Positions 36,700 through 48,349 of a stretch of 64,000 nucleotides of DNA are shown here, one piece after another. The stretch spans positions 52,683,249 to 52,747,248 of the forward strand of contig NC_088295.1 of NCBI RefSeq assembly GCF_032854445.1. The letters are read 5' to 3'. Every line of letters begins with the position of its first letter. The first letter of the stretch is position 1. This DNA comes from Liolophura sinensis (lineage: Eukaryota; Mollusca; Polyplacophora; Chitonida; Chitonidae). The translations under genes were made by a program, and so were the position numbers. The notes under the pieces are model-generated. The model saw nothing but the letters and a program-made list of their open reading frames with translations, did no database searches and was not told the origin of the DNA.

Positions 36700-38660
36700 A
36701 ACATAATATTATATTTGGACCTGAAATGAAATAGTTATTAGTTAGTCCTTATAGTTTGGTGTATAACCTTTACATGAACTTTGGTAGGAGTAAGAGTCGA
36801 GAGATTGATTTTCTTAAATTTACTCCTCCTTTAATATTTAAATAAATCTTGTGTACATATACAAAGGTGTAAGTGTTTAAAAGATGAGTTATAAAATTGC
36901 TTGAATGATTATCAAATTGCTGGAATCATTATCAAATTGCTTGCATTTGACCTATAGATTTGTCGATACTCTGAATCATACGTTATTTAAATTCTGAACG
37001 ATGACGTCCACAACTGTTTCATGATAAAAAGCATGAATAGGTATACAATGATTACACATTTCCTGACTCATGAAAGTAAACATCATGTGTACTGTGAGCA
37101 AGGATGGCCTGTAACCATTACAATACTTCCCGTGCCTTCTACTTCAGAGCCGGAAATGGTATTCCTAAAAATACAGATTTGACGTTCAGTGACGGTGAAG
37201 TGCTTGGCCAGCGGCGATAAGGGAGGAAGCTTAAGTCGAGGCTCCAAAAGGCCCCGCAGAATCTAGGTCTGCTGCCGGTATAGTGCTTCATGGACGAGTG
37301 TTGGAGAGGTCTACGTTGAACACCGAACACGTCAATTACCTGCTTGCCCGATGGCAGTGTTTCTTAAAGACTGCCAATTTTCCTTCTACAATAACAGTAA
37401 TAAGCTATGGAGTTTGCAGAAAGATCTGGTCCGGTCATCAATATTAATGGTATATTAGATCTTAATTTCTAGTTCGATGTCAGATTTGTGCCTGGTTTGG
37501 TCAAGGCCTTCAAAGACACGCTCGTAAATGACATCATGTGACTGATAAATTTTCAGCTATTTTCTCGCTGTCTTAGATTTAGGTTATCAGGAAAGATGTA
37601 TTTGTCCATAAACTATAGATGTGTATAAATGTGTATGATCTGCTGATCAAGACTCGTCCATTGACGAGATTTCCTAGGTCAAGATTGTAAAGATTTTACT
37701 ATCGGTGTAAACAAAAATAGAAAAAAGTAGAAAAACTGAAAGAGGTAGTAAAAAAAATGTAAAAGATTACAATGTAGAGGCTAATAACAGCGTGTAATAG
37801 TTTTCAAATGCATGGTCACAGTTAACCGCTGAATACGACCTCTCGTCTGTTTATCTCAAGATATTATTCCATCTGTTCATATAAAGGTTTCGGTAGCAGC
37901 AGTTTGCACTTGTCCCACGGCTTAAGCAGAATTAGATTTTAAAAAATGCAGTGATGTTAACTGCAATATAGTACACGTCTCTCGTCTTGAATAACTAAAA
38001 AAAAGCTTTTCACAAATCTCACAAGTAACGTCTGTATTTTTTAATGACGAGACAGGAATGTATGCTTAGGGTTTTACGTGGTACTTAACAACTTTTCAGT
38101 CATATGACGACGAGCAGTCAGTGGGTGCGTGTACATACACTGTTGCGCGCGGCGAGACTGGACGATTTACAGAAAACACTGTAACAGTAAAATACCGATA
38201 GCTTCTATTTTGGGGTTGCTTTTGTGTTTTGCGGTTTTCTAATATGATCGACGCAAGGCTCTCATATATTCCTGATGAGTAAAAGTAAGAAGTCTCAACA
38301 TTGCACAGGCCTCCTAGACATAGAGGTAGTGAAACATGGCCTATTGATGGTTTGGACTTAATAGTCTGAACGGATGGGTTGGGATAACCCTATTGCATTT
38401 TACTCGATTTTCGTAATATAGTATCAAATTGCTCCGCTTACTCAGATGTGAAGATAAATGTACACACAAGTAGGACATAAAATCCCAAGCATACAGCATG
38501 GGCGGTATGAGAAGAGGATGAGGTATGTATATATATTTTATTGTGGCCAATATGTCACCAAATTGTTGCCTCCACTGAATCATGCCGAAGACACAAGACA
38601 TGACACCTCACCCAGTCATACTATACTGACACAGGGGCAACTATAGTCTGTTTCTTTTAA
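36700..38660. other. Unique AT-rich DNA
   Basis: No gene recognised. A tiny repeat 'attatcaaattgct' occurs three times near 36908-36945. Confidence 0.45.
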
Positions 38661-38669
38661 CCAGTCGTC

Positions 38670-39935
38670 TTTATTCAGAGTCACCAGCTACATTTATTAC
38701 CTAAACTGCTATCGAATATATTCAGAGTCACCAGCTACACTTATTACCTAAACTGCTGTCGACTGTATTCAGAGTTACCAGCTACACTTATTACCTAAAC
38801 TGCTATCGACTATATTCAGATTCACTAGCTACACCAGTTACCTAAACTGCTATCGACTATATTCAGAGTCACCAGTTACACCAATTACCTAAACTGCTAT
38901 CGACTATATTCAGAGTCACCAGCTACACTTATTACCTAAACTGCTATCGAATATATTCAGAGTCACCAGCTACACTTATTACCTAAACTGCTATCGACTA
39001 TATTCAGAGTCACCAGTTACACTTATTACCTAAACTGCTATCGACTATATTCAGAGTCACCAGCTACACTTATTACCTAAACTGCTATCGACTATATTCA
39101 GAGTCACCAGTTACACCTATTACCTAAACGGCTATCGACTATATTCAGAGTCACCAGTTACACCAATTACCTAAACTGTTATCTACTATATTCAGATTCA
39201 CCAACTACACCAGTTACCTAAACTGTTATCGACTATATTCAGAGTTACCAGCTACACTTATTACCTAAACTGCTATCGACTATATTCAGAGTCACCAGTT
39301 ACACCAATTACCTAAACTGCTATCGAATATATTCAGAGTCACCAGCTACACTTATTACCTAAACTGCTATCGACTATATTCAGAGTCACCAGTTACACTT
39401 ATTACCTAAACTGCTATCGACTATATTCAGAGTCACCAGCTACACTTATTACCTAAACTGCTATCGACTATATTCAGAGTCACCAGTTACACCTATTACC
39501 TAAACGGCTATCGACTATATTCAGAGTCACCAGTTACACCAATTACCTAAACTGTTATCTACTATATTCAGATTCACCAACTACACCAGTTACCTAAACT
39601 GTTATCGACTATATTCAGAGTTACCAGCTACACTTATTACCTAAACTGCTATCGACTATATTCAGAGTCACCAGTTACACCAATTACCTAAACTGCTATC
39701 GACTATATTCAGAGTCACCAGCTACACTTATTACCTAAACTGCTATCGACTATATTCAGAGTCACCAGTTACACCTATTACCTAAACGGCTATCGACTAT
39801 ATTCAGAGTCACCAGTTACACCAGTTGCCTAAACTGTTGTCGACTGTATTCAGAGTTACCATTTACACCAGTTGCCTAAACTGCTATCGACTATATTCAG
39901 AGTCATCAGTTACACCAGTTACCGAAACGGCTCTC
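38670..39935. repeat. Minisatellite, unit 47 bp, with 376-bp higher-order period
   Basis: About 27 copies of a 47-base unit (ttcagagtcaccagctacac, ttattacctaaactgctatc, gactata) are visible. The distinctive variant 'ctaaactgttatctactata' at 39171 recurs at 39547, exactly 376 bases or eight units later, and its neighbours (aaacggctatc, gattcaccaactacacc) recur in the same order. This shows amplification of an eight-unit block. Confidence 0.95.
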
Positions 39936-40339
39936 TAAGACCTGTTTCCGACACTGTTATATTTGAAATTGTTGGCACGTTTTTGTATAATGTGATCCTC
40001 ATTAATGAATTTTATTTTATCTGTTGAAGTGCATGATCTAATGCCAGTATGGTGTTAAAAAAAACAGTGGAGTCTTTTTGCTGAGATAGTAGTGTAGGTT
40101 GTGTTATTGGGTAGACTTCGTTCTAACCGCATGTTGTTGCAGCTAATTCAAAATATTTTAATCCGAGGCAATGAGTTCACGGTGTTGACACCAGGATTCC
40201 GGAGTTTAACATGGATTAGAAAAAATGTATTCTAACTGCATTTCCTTGCAATACTGTAGACTTACAACATAGCAATGTGTAGAGCTTGTATTTTTTACAG
40301 ACTGCTGAATATAGACCATTGGCTATAGTCCGGTTTCAT

Positions 40340-40400
40340 TGTTCTAACCTCTCAGTGCTGAGCGACAGGCTAGGCAGCAACAAGTATGACCCGACATGGG
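40340..40400 (-). mobile_element. SINE family C, central fragment
   Basis: 'aacctctcagtgctgagcg' and 'caggctaggcagcaacaagt' are the reverse complement of the family C central block. 'gacccgacatgggttgg', just beyond, may be the decayed B-box side of the head. Confidence 0.5.
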
Positions 40401-40569
40401 TTGGATCCAAAGGGGATGGTCGGAAGTCATTTCTATCTCAGAGTGCGCTGAGCGTAAGACACTGTATGGCAGCGTTTCGAAATGTGAGTGCTCAGTGGGC
40501 TACGTTACCATTCGAAGGAGCAAGCAGAGTTTCTTTGAAGATGCTTGTTTTCAGTCGCTAAGGCATGCA

Positions 40570-40875
40570 AGGAACGTGACACAAGTCTTCTGTAGTTGAC
40601 ACAGAGTCACACAAAGTATTCTAAAGCCGAGAAGAGTCACACAGGTCTTCTAACGCCGAGAAATCAAACAAGTGTCGCATAATCACGTTGTTATTCTGCA
40701 TCCAAGGAGAGTCACACAAGTCTTTTAGCCGCAAATGTTTTGGACGAAAAATCTGCGGTAGGCTATAAGAGAGTTTTTTTCAGCCAAGAAGGGTCACCCA
40801 GGTCTTCCATAGTCGAGAAGAGTCACTCAAGTCTTCTAAAGCCAGAAACATTTACACAAGCCTTCTTGCCCTTTT
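40570..40875. repeat. Degenerate minisatellite of the 'agtcacacaagtcttcta' type
   Basis: 'gagtcacacaagtcttcta' plus 'aagccgagaag' recurs about eight times with irregular spacing of roughly 35 bases. Confidence 0.7.
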
Positions 40876-40879
40876 ATCT

Positions 40880-41770
40880 ACGGCGGAAAGATTTTGTGAC
40901 GTAATGAAAAGTAGGTGTGTCATACATCAGTGATTCTGATGAGCACAGGCCTCAGAAAACTGCACAGAGACAAGCAGGATTCTGTAGAAGAATGCATGGA
41001 TATAATTCCTATGGCTTATCACAGAAGACAAGGGCACGTTTATATTGCTGTCATTCAGACAGCGATCCGTACATAATCATTAACCACTTTTTTTTTAACA
41101 ACAAGGTTAATCTCCTTTAAACCTGAATATTTTTAATCCATACGTTTAAGTAGTAATCGTAATATCCCGAAAGTGGTCGGTCGATTCCACAGTAGACGCC
41201 ATATACAATGAAACATTCGTATGTATATCGTTCAGCGCGAGTCAGATTTCAGACTTATTTCTGTAATATTTCGTTTTGTGCGGACACTAAACAGTAAAGA
41301 GAGAAACTGCTCCAGTGGTAGCAAGACGGCCCACTGACACGAAAGTGTACAAGTCAATGCTGGAAAGCTGGGATGAGAAGCATTAATATCCAGTGGCCTA
41401 AAACTGAGTTTGAACAGGCTAACATGCAGAGGGCAAAATAATGGGGTTACGGTCTGTCATCATAAATAACAGAGGCTTGTGGATTGCCCATCTATCAAAT
41501 TTCGCAAAGTTTTGAAGGCCTTGCCTGCGTGAAAACCGTAGCTTTATCGATTGACCCCAAGATTATGTCCCGATGGGTTGCGATAAATCATTCTAACTTC
41601 ATAGATAATATCATTTATCTAGCCAAATCAGTGTTCATATCGCTTGTCACACTCATGTTAAGTCTCAACAGTTCATTTCAGTTTAGGGTATTCTTTTTAC
41701 AGCATAAAACACTGTCTATTCTTCTCTGCGAAACATTGCTTACAAAATTCCTTACATATTTATCCATGTA
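40880..41770. other. Unique intergenic DNA
   Basis: No gene recognised. The 95-codon ORF at 41484-41771 has hydrophobic stretches but no supporting splice or start context. Confidence 0.4.
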
Positions 41771-41774
41771 GGTA

Positions 41775-42480
41775 TAGATGTGCGCTTTCCTACTTATCCC
41801 ATTGTCTACAGAATACTTTCGTTCCCACTCCCAACTGTTCACAAAAGTGAATTTTCTTACTTATCTCATCATGTACTAAACAGTTTAGCTTGCATATCTT
41901 CTGTCTATAGAAGCGCGTTTCCCTGCTTATCCCATTGTCTACAGAATACTTTCGCTGATACACGTTCTGTCTACAGGAGTTCGTTTTACTATTTATTTCA
42001 TTGTCTACCAAATCCTTTCGCTTGCACACCACTCTCTCTACGGAAGTACTATTCCCAACTTACCCCATTGTCTACGGAATACTTTTGCTTGCACACCCAA
42101 AGTGCGTTTCTCTACTTAGCCGATTATGTATAGATCGCTTTCGCCTCTACACCCTCTGTCTACAGACGTTCGTTTCCTTACTAATGCTATTATGCACAGA
42201 ACACTTTCGCTTACACAACTTCTGTCCACAGAAGTGCTTATTCCATGTACTTATCCCATTGTCTACAGAATATTTTCGCTTGCACATCCCACTGTCCCCA
42301 GAAGCGCGAACTACTTACATAACACAATACGGTTCCTTCCACATCCCCCTTGAAGTCTTAAGTAATTCCGTTGTCTGCATAACAAGTTGCCTTGTACATC
42401 GTATCGTCTACAGAAATGGGTTTATTCGCTGATCCCATTGTCTATAGAATCCCTATTGCACACAGTCTGCAGAAATGTGA
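41775..42480. repeat. Minisatellite, unit about 60-70 bp
   Basis: The unit contains 'cttatcccattgtctacaga', 'atactttcgcttgcacac' and 'ctgtctacagaagtgcgttt'. About eleven copies are present with frequent indels. The overlapping ORFs of 75-143 codons in several frames are artefacts of the repeat. Confidence 0.88.
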
Positions 42481-42489
42481 TGTCTTTCT

Positions 42490-43550
42490 TAAAGAATACA
42501 TGAAGTTCTTAGATTTTATTTCTTAATATCTCGTGTAATGATGGGGTCTAAACATATAATACTACAAAAAAAGTTTATAAGCTTTTTTCTAGGGGCCTGC
42601 TGCCTGGTATGGTGACGGCGACAGTGATTGGTTGTCAAAACAACTTTGTTGAAGGAAGAGCACGAATTGAGACTGGTTTGGCGCCCCCATAGATGACGTC
42701 ATTTTCGAATATCGGGAAATATGAGAGGTTATCAAAAAATATAAACTATGCCTCACAAAGGAAAACAAATATCCTCATTTTTGGGGGCATATCATTTCCA
42801 TGTTCTTTAAACCCATACTCTTTGTTTTATAGTACATTTTCATGTATCTTTTAACCCATACATTTTCTTTTATGGAACTCCATACATGTATTTAAGCGTA
42901 TTTGACTTGCTGTATATGTCGTACTCCAGAATACCAGAAAGAGAAGAAATTAGCTAAATATTGCTTTTATTTTCGGGGTCTGTTTGGTCATCTTCTAGCC
43001 TTTTAGATTTTCTTGATTGAAAGGATGGTAGACAGGCCTACAATATTCTTTGTAAAACAAAGTTTATTTCTTGAGCATGGCAATACGGAAAAACAAACCT
43101 TTTGGGTATTATAAATCAGCGGACAAACCTCGACTTAAATCTTGACATATTAAAAGCAAGTATCCGTAAAAGGAAAAGCAACTTTTTTGTCAATGTATAC
43201 AAAACAGCTAAACGGCAATTGGCTATTTCTAGTCGAATGTCATGAATCGGGACAAGATTGTCTTCTAAATGAGCAAGTACTGTTGGACAAAAAGGCCGTT
43301 GTGAAAAAAGAACACTTTGACAAGGCACATATAAAATGGTCTTTGATAAAGATGAAGCATCTGGTTCTCGAATAATCCCAGCGTTCTTTTACAGCCTCAG
43401 GAGAAGAGAGTAGACGTCTGTACACCAAGCCTTGGGAAGCATCCAAATATCTTCATATTCAAATAGCTTTTTATCAACCATTGAATTTTTGAACCGTGAT
43501 ATCCTTAGAACCCTATTACTTCACATTCCTCTAATCGTGATCTTGTTTGC
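42490..43550. other. AT-rich intergenic DNA
   Basis: No gene recognised. The ORF at 43187-43375 (+) is short and unsupported. Confidence 0.4.
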
Positions 43551-43562
43551 CCATTACTTCGA

Positions 43563-43826
43563 GACGTGCTTGTAATCTGAGCATCGACGCACCACACCGT
43601 GCAATGGAGAAGGCATGACATGTAAACAGGACGAACATCGTTTCTTCTCCAACGTCGATCGCGTAAAGGCATCTCGCTCCAGTCTCAACAAACGGAATTC
43701 ATTCCCGTTGAAGATAACATTGGTATCTCGTGAAGCCGTCAGACTTATTCCAGAGACAGCCACTTGTCTTGAGTTTGTCAGTGGGTAAAGTGCTTGCATA
43801 ATCCGCTTGTATTTTGGACGTTTCAC
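43563..43826. other. GC-richer island open on both strands
   Basis: A minus-strand ORF (43554-43826, 90 codons) and an open plus-strand frame containing ITLVSREAVRLIPETATCLE both look protein-like. On the plus strand 'cagtgg|gtaaag' near 43786 is a fair splice donor. The island lies just downstream of the cysteine-rich exon at 44071-44202 in that gene's orientation. I recognise no family and cannot choose a strand. Confidence 0.25.
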
Positions 43827-44070
43827 GGATGTTCGTCAGCCGTGTGTGAACATTTCGCAAGTTCAAACAAACATGACCGTATCCTTGAGAAGACAAACCG
43901 TGAATAAACATGGCGGATATGCGATCTGTGTGCACGACTACAAACACTGGATTATTAATTACTATAGTAAATGATAGTCTTTGCAGGACACTTTCGAATC
44001 GGAAGGTAAATCCTCTTGTGGATTGCTCAGAGCCAGGAGCTCTGCCGCCGGATCGCTTCCAAATGGAGAT

Positions 44071-44202
44071 TCATTGTCTTCCTAGACAAACGCACATTTC
44101 CCAGTCGTAATCACATTTCCTGCCCCCGTAGTTGGTGCATTTCAATCCGTCGCAGCACTCATTCTCCCACGGCATGCACGATTTCATCCTGCCTACACAA
44201 AT
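44071..44202 (-). CDS. Terminal exon of a secreted-type eight-cysteine (knottin-like) peptide gene, copy 2
   Basis: On the minus strand a pyrimidine-rich acceptor (cttgtttctgttgacag) ends at 44203. The exon then encodes 43 residues and a TGA. The frame has a TGA stop one codon before the acceptor CAG, so translation must enter by splicing. Cysteine spacing, C-X6-C-X6-CC-X4-C-X7-C-X6-C-X-C, is identical to copy 1. PWENECC, CTNYGGRKC and EMCVC align with its PWENDCC, CTNYAGRSC and EMCVC. Copy 2 ends four residues after the last cysteine and lacks the tail of copy 1. The first six cysteines match the inhibitor cystine knot spacing. The gene converges on copy 1 from about 33.5 kb away. The upstream signal-peptide exon, expected at higher coordinates, was not found. 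Function is unknown. Confidence 0.82.
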   Translation of the reverse strand: MCVGRMKSCMPWENECCDGLKCTNYGGRKCDYDWEMCVCLGRQ

Positions 44203-44205
44203 CTG

Positions 44206-46985
44206 TCAACAGAAACAAGATGAACATCAAGACAGATGACTGTGACAACGTCAGCGGTCACTTTGCTCTTAGAAACAGGATATTGACCAGAAGTAATCTC
44301 TCATATTTCCATCTAATGGCTTTAAAATTACTCAAGTTGTAATTAAGCCTCGTGTTGTATTTTTTTCCGATCAGTGCTAACTTATGACTCCTTAAATTCG
44401 ACATGAACAAGACAATCTGTAACAAAATGACGTCAGCGCTAAATTTGTTCTTAACGTGAACGTTGTACACTCCAATACACGGCTTTCAGTGGAAATGAAT
44501 AGCGTTAATTTCAAAGTATAGAAACTGTTATTTAAGCGCCACAACGTCATATTAAATTAAACTTTTCTCTGTTGAAAACAGAGCAAACGGGCAGAGAAGA
44601 AGTATATTTTTCTTCAAATGTCTCATTTCCTCTGTTTCAGAATTTATTTAATACTAGTTCATCAACAATCAAGGATTCTACATTTTATGTATCTAACGGT
44701 CGCTAAGAATGCAAAATATAAAATACTCCTGAATGCTTGTGGACACGATTTACATTGTACTGGGTTTCATTCTTCCCATGCGATGTATGTAGATCACTTT
44801 TCGGAAAAATACCATTTCGGATGTTGCCAGGTTGCAGTTTTCGGATGTTTTTAACAGTCAGCTTTTTTTTATAGTCTGTTTTTTTGAAACAGAACTTCCC
44901 AGTACCACGTTAGTAAAGACTATACGGCAGGTGTATCACAAGTATATGTACATTTATGGAGAAGCACGTGCAAGATTAGAAAATGATAGCCTTACCGTTG
45001 TCGCAAGAGGAATCACAATTACAAATATTAAATATATGACGACCCTGACGCTAACATGGATACAAAACGATCTAAAGTGATATAGATACTGATAATTCAG
45101 TATAAGTTCAGGTTTATAAGTAATTAGTTGTGTTTGTGATTTGGCCTTTGGGCCACAAAGCTATGATAGTTGGGTTATTTATTGATCACTGTTGTGCACA
45201 GCTCAAGCTAACAAGCAGATGAAAGAGCGAGGAGCGCATGCTACCCACAACACTGGGCGACAGCGCTACTTTGTCCGATTTCGAATCCCGAAACACTGTA
45301 ATTCCATAAAGAGACATTATCGTTTGCATGTTATATTGGCTAGTTTATGCGTACTGACTTAAGCATGGAATGTGGCCATGTAACTAGCCCGAGTATCCTA
45401 ACGCCCGGTCATTGTGGAGCGATTGGAGCCGCATCTTCACCGAGCAAGGTCATTTGACCCCTCTGGAGATCTGATCATCGGACCGGTTCAGCCTACAAGC
45501 CCATTTTGTTAACGCTGACGAAAAGGATTACGCTGTTAGTTAGCTGGTGGGATGGATCTGCTGTCGGGTAATAGTAAGCCCACACTCATCGGGCTTCCCG
45601 AATAAACTCGTTATTCCTCTAAAGCAACCTGCTCCCTCATTCCATCATGCCCGGGCCGCTGGACAACAGCTCATTGCACTTGCGACGCGGATAGCTAAAT
45701 GGCTGTCGTAAACCCGTGTTTATTGATTTTCTCGACCTGTAATCCACAGGTTAGCTAGAGAAGCGCACATTCCTCCCTGAAAACAATGTGTCAATCAGGC
45801 TCTACCACCAAAGCCAGGCCTTTCAATCGCGCCTGCCACCGATTCCATGCACACGGTTAAAATGATTGCGCATCCCCACCTAAATGCAGCTATGCTAGTA
45901 CATGTAGGACTCACATCGAGAAAAATTATCCGCCCCTTAACTGCGTGACAAGTGCAGTATGCTCTGCTTCTATCTGGCACCCTTCTCGAACACTATTTCC
46001 CCTCCCAAAACCAGTCCGAGAAGGTTCAGTCGTGCCGTACGTGATAAATGTACGTAGGATGTTGTAACTGGGTTCTGAGTCTCGGACAAGAGCTATATAT
46101 CCGAGCAAGTCATTACACGAACGTAATTCTGCGGTAAGCGAACCATCAAACACCAATTAATAAACCGAATGGGATATTAAGGCATCGGAGATATTGCGGC
46201 GATACGGACTCTCCACACACAATAGCGATTTGCTACATGCCTCCACAATTCATACATTGCCTCGACCTTGTGCTTTCGTTGATACTCTCTCCAGACAGCT
46301 GCTCGAGCTCCCCTTATCCAGACTTTAGGGGCCGCTGGAAGATTTCCAGAAAAAACAAGCGTATCTTTGGGGGTATCGGACGTACATGCTTTTAGTAACA
46401 ATACTATATCGGCGAATGCCGGTAATGGCTGTCTGTTAGGAATCTATCTGGAGTCAAGCACAGACACATACGGCCGAACTGTCTGTCAAAGCATCAAAAC
46501 ATTGATATGCGGAGAGCAACGTTATAAACCTAGGTACAGCTGTAGTACGTTATATAAAAAACAACAACAACAACAACAAATACTTCACTACATCTGTGTG
46601 TCGATAAAGTATTCCACAAGAAGTTGTATCATTGTCATTTTGCACAGCCGAGATATCGCTGTTTAAAGTAAGCAAAATCGCGCACATTTATATTCATCAG
46701 TTTAAACCAATTGGGTGCATATTATTTACATAACCAGAGAACGTAGATGTTTTCGCTCACGTCACCCGAACTCAGTTTTGCCCTTTATCTGTATGTGCTT
46801 GGGGTAAGAATGTTTTGACATTGTTTTTTCGGTTGCATGGCGCATGGACTGGTAAGAAATTCTGATTTGTAGAATCACGTCACAAAGAATGTCTGTGCCT
46901 GCTTTGGTCTATTTCCAAGCCTTTTACTAAATAGCTCTGGTTATATTATTAATTGTCTTTTCTTTAAAGTAAATGACACAAATTC
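44206..46985. other. Region upstream of cysteine-rich copy 2
   Basis: This should hold intron and perhaps the 5' exon of the minus-strand gene. I checked minus-strand ORFs at 44258-44470, 45795-45980, 45926-46156 and 46177-46401; none has a clear signal peptide followed by a donor. The stretch 45640-46440 is GC-richer. A (CAA)n run of about seven triplets is at 46560-46580. Confidence 0.35.
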
Positions 46986-46993
46986 AAGCGACC

Positions 46994-47338
46994 GGCCCCT
47001 ATGGCTCAGCTGGTAGAGCGTCCGCTTCGGGAGCGGCAGATCCAGGCTCATTTCTGCGTCAGGTCTCATCATAGACCTTAAAGAGGAAGTTGTGAGCATT
47101 ATGGAGATAGTAGAGTGACTGGTTGACTCGTATGACTGTAATGGCTCGGGTGGGGCAGCTTACTTGCCTTCGGGTATTAAAAAAGTCGTCTCAGTGAAGC
47201 AGCACTAGATAAAAGAGCGGTGGAAATCCGTCCTGCAAACAAGGCGGCACACTACATGCACTTTAAAGACTCCATCGTCGTCATATGACTGAAAACTTGT
47301 TAAGTACAACATTAAACCTCAAGCACCCACTCATTCAA
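46994..47338 (+). mobile_element. tRNA-derived SINE, family B, apparently full length
   Basis: The head 'ggcccctatggctcagctgg' plus 'tagagcg' is a classic D-arm and A box. The next stem-loop, CCGC-TTCGGGA-GCGG, is an anticodon arm with a CGG anticodon, which points to tRNA-Pro ancestry. A body of about 270 bases follows. It ends in 'catcgtcgtcatatgactga' and 'ttaaacctcaagcacccact', and this 3' end is shared with family C at 52148-52484. A real tRNA gene is excluded because the T-arm is decayed. Confidence 0.82.
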
Positions 47339-47339
47339 A

Positions 47340-47995
47340 TTTAAAGGTACCATGTACATTTATCTGTATACAAGTGTTTGCAAGTAAATATCATATTTCA
47401 CTGAAATGGAATTGTTTTCATGTCATCGTATGTTAAATGTGATGACATCTGACTAATTCCAAACCGGTGAGATCTAATAAGCTACAATTAACATCATTGC
47501 ATTTTGTAAACTAATTATGTTTAAGCCATGGTGCTTTGGTTTAAACATTTGCAAGAACGTTTGAATAAAACTTTAACTGAGATAATTGACAGGAGGCCGT
47601 ATTTGGCCAATATGCGTGACCATTTGTCAATTATCACGCTGTCGTCGCAGTTCTGGTTTTGCTCTCCATGTTGTGAGTCTTTTATTATATTCCCTTATTT
47701 TTAAGTTGTTCACAACATCAAGGCACTGCCTTTCAAGATTAGTGATCGCCTTGCTAGCAAAATCAACAATGTAAGAAATGTTGTCGAATTAATTTAAAAG
47801 GGGGAAAACTTCAGACGCAAAGTTAAACATTTTCGGGCATTAGATAAGGATAATGTTTAAACATCAAAGAAACGAAAGTCACAAGCATAATAAATGGCCT
47901 ATATTATATGCAGACAATATGGTCACATGAGGTGAGAATTACCCCAGACTGAAAACAAAATGAACACGTTGAGGACCGCACAACCCAACCATGTT
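47340..47995. other. Unique AT-rich DNA
   Basis: No gene or repeat recognised. Confidence 0.45.
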
Positions 47996-47999
47996 AGTA

Positions 48000-48345
48000 A
48001 ATGCAAACACTGTAAACGGTTTACAGGTACCAAGGTGTAATAGAAGAGGATGGTTTTTCCAGGAAAAACCAGGATCAGACGGAGGAGCCCGGAGTGCCCA
48101 GGTTCATCGACCATTGGCAAGTTATTCATCCACGTGTGAAGTATTTTTGTGCGAACAAGGGGTGGGGGGGGGGGGCAACAATAGTAAGACTGCCCAAAGG
48201 GCCACATAAGCGTCGTCGACATTTTATTATCACCAAGGAAGAACAAGGGGCAGGGTTTAAACCTGCACATGGATAGTTGTGTGTTCTATGGATGTGTTCT
48301 ATGGATAGCGATTGAAAGGCATAACCACTCCGCACTGCCGGCTAT
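48000..48345 (-). mobile_element. Degenerate tRNA-derived SINE (Ser/Leu-like head)
   Basis: On the minus strand 'ggcagtgcggagtggttatgcc' (about 48342-48318) resembles the long-D-arm A box of tRNA-Ser or tRNA-Leu. 'gtgcaggtttaaaccctgcc' (about 48268-48250) is a B-box-like arm. The body includes 'gggcactccgggctcctccg', similar to SINE core motifs. A 13-base direct duplication (tctatggatgtgt / tctatggatagcg) lies in the head, and a G run at 48161-48174 lies in the body. Confidence 0.45.
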
Positions 48346-48349
48346 GTAG

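Noticed and set aside
41780-42432. ORFs of 75-143 codons rich in Ser/Leu/Cys
   Set aside because: They follow the 60-70 bp minisatellite in several frames and have no domain.
45230-45300. tRNA-like stretch ending in 'gatttcgaatcccg'
   Set aside because: Only a B-box-like motif is present; no A box or cloverleaf could be built.
46177-46401. Minus-strand ORF as the signal-peptide exon of the cysteine-rich gene at 44071-44202
   Set aside because: No hydrophobic signal sequence followed by a phase-0 donor is present.
46994-47060. Possible tRNA-Pro gene
   Set aside because: D-arm and anticodon arm are good but the T-arm is decayed and the sequence continues into a SINE body.
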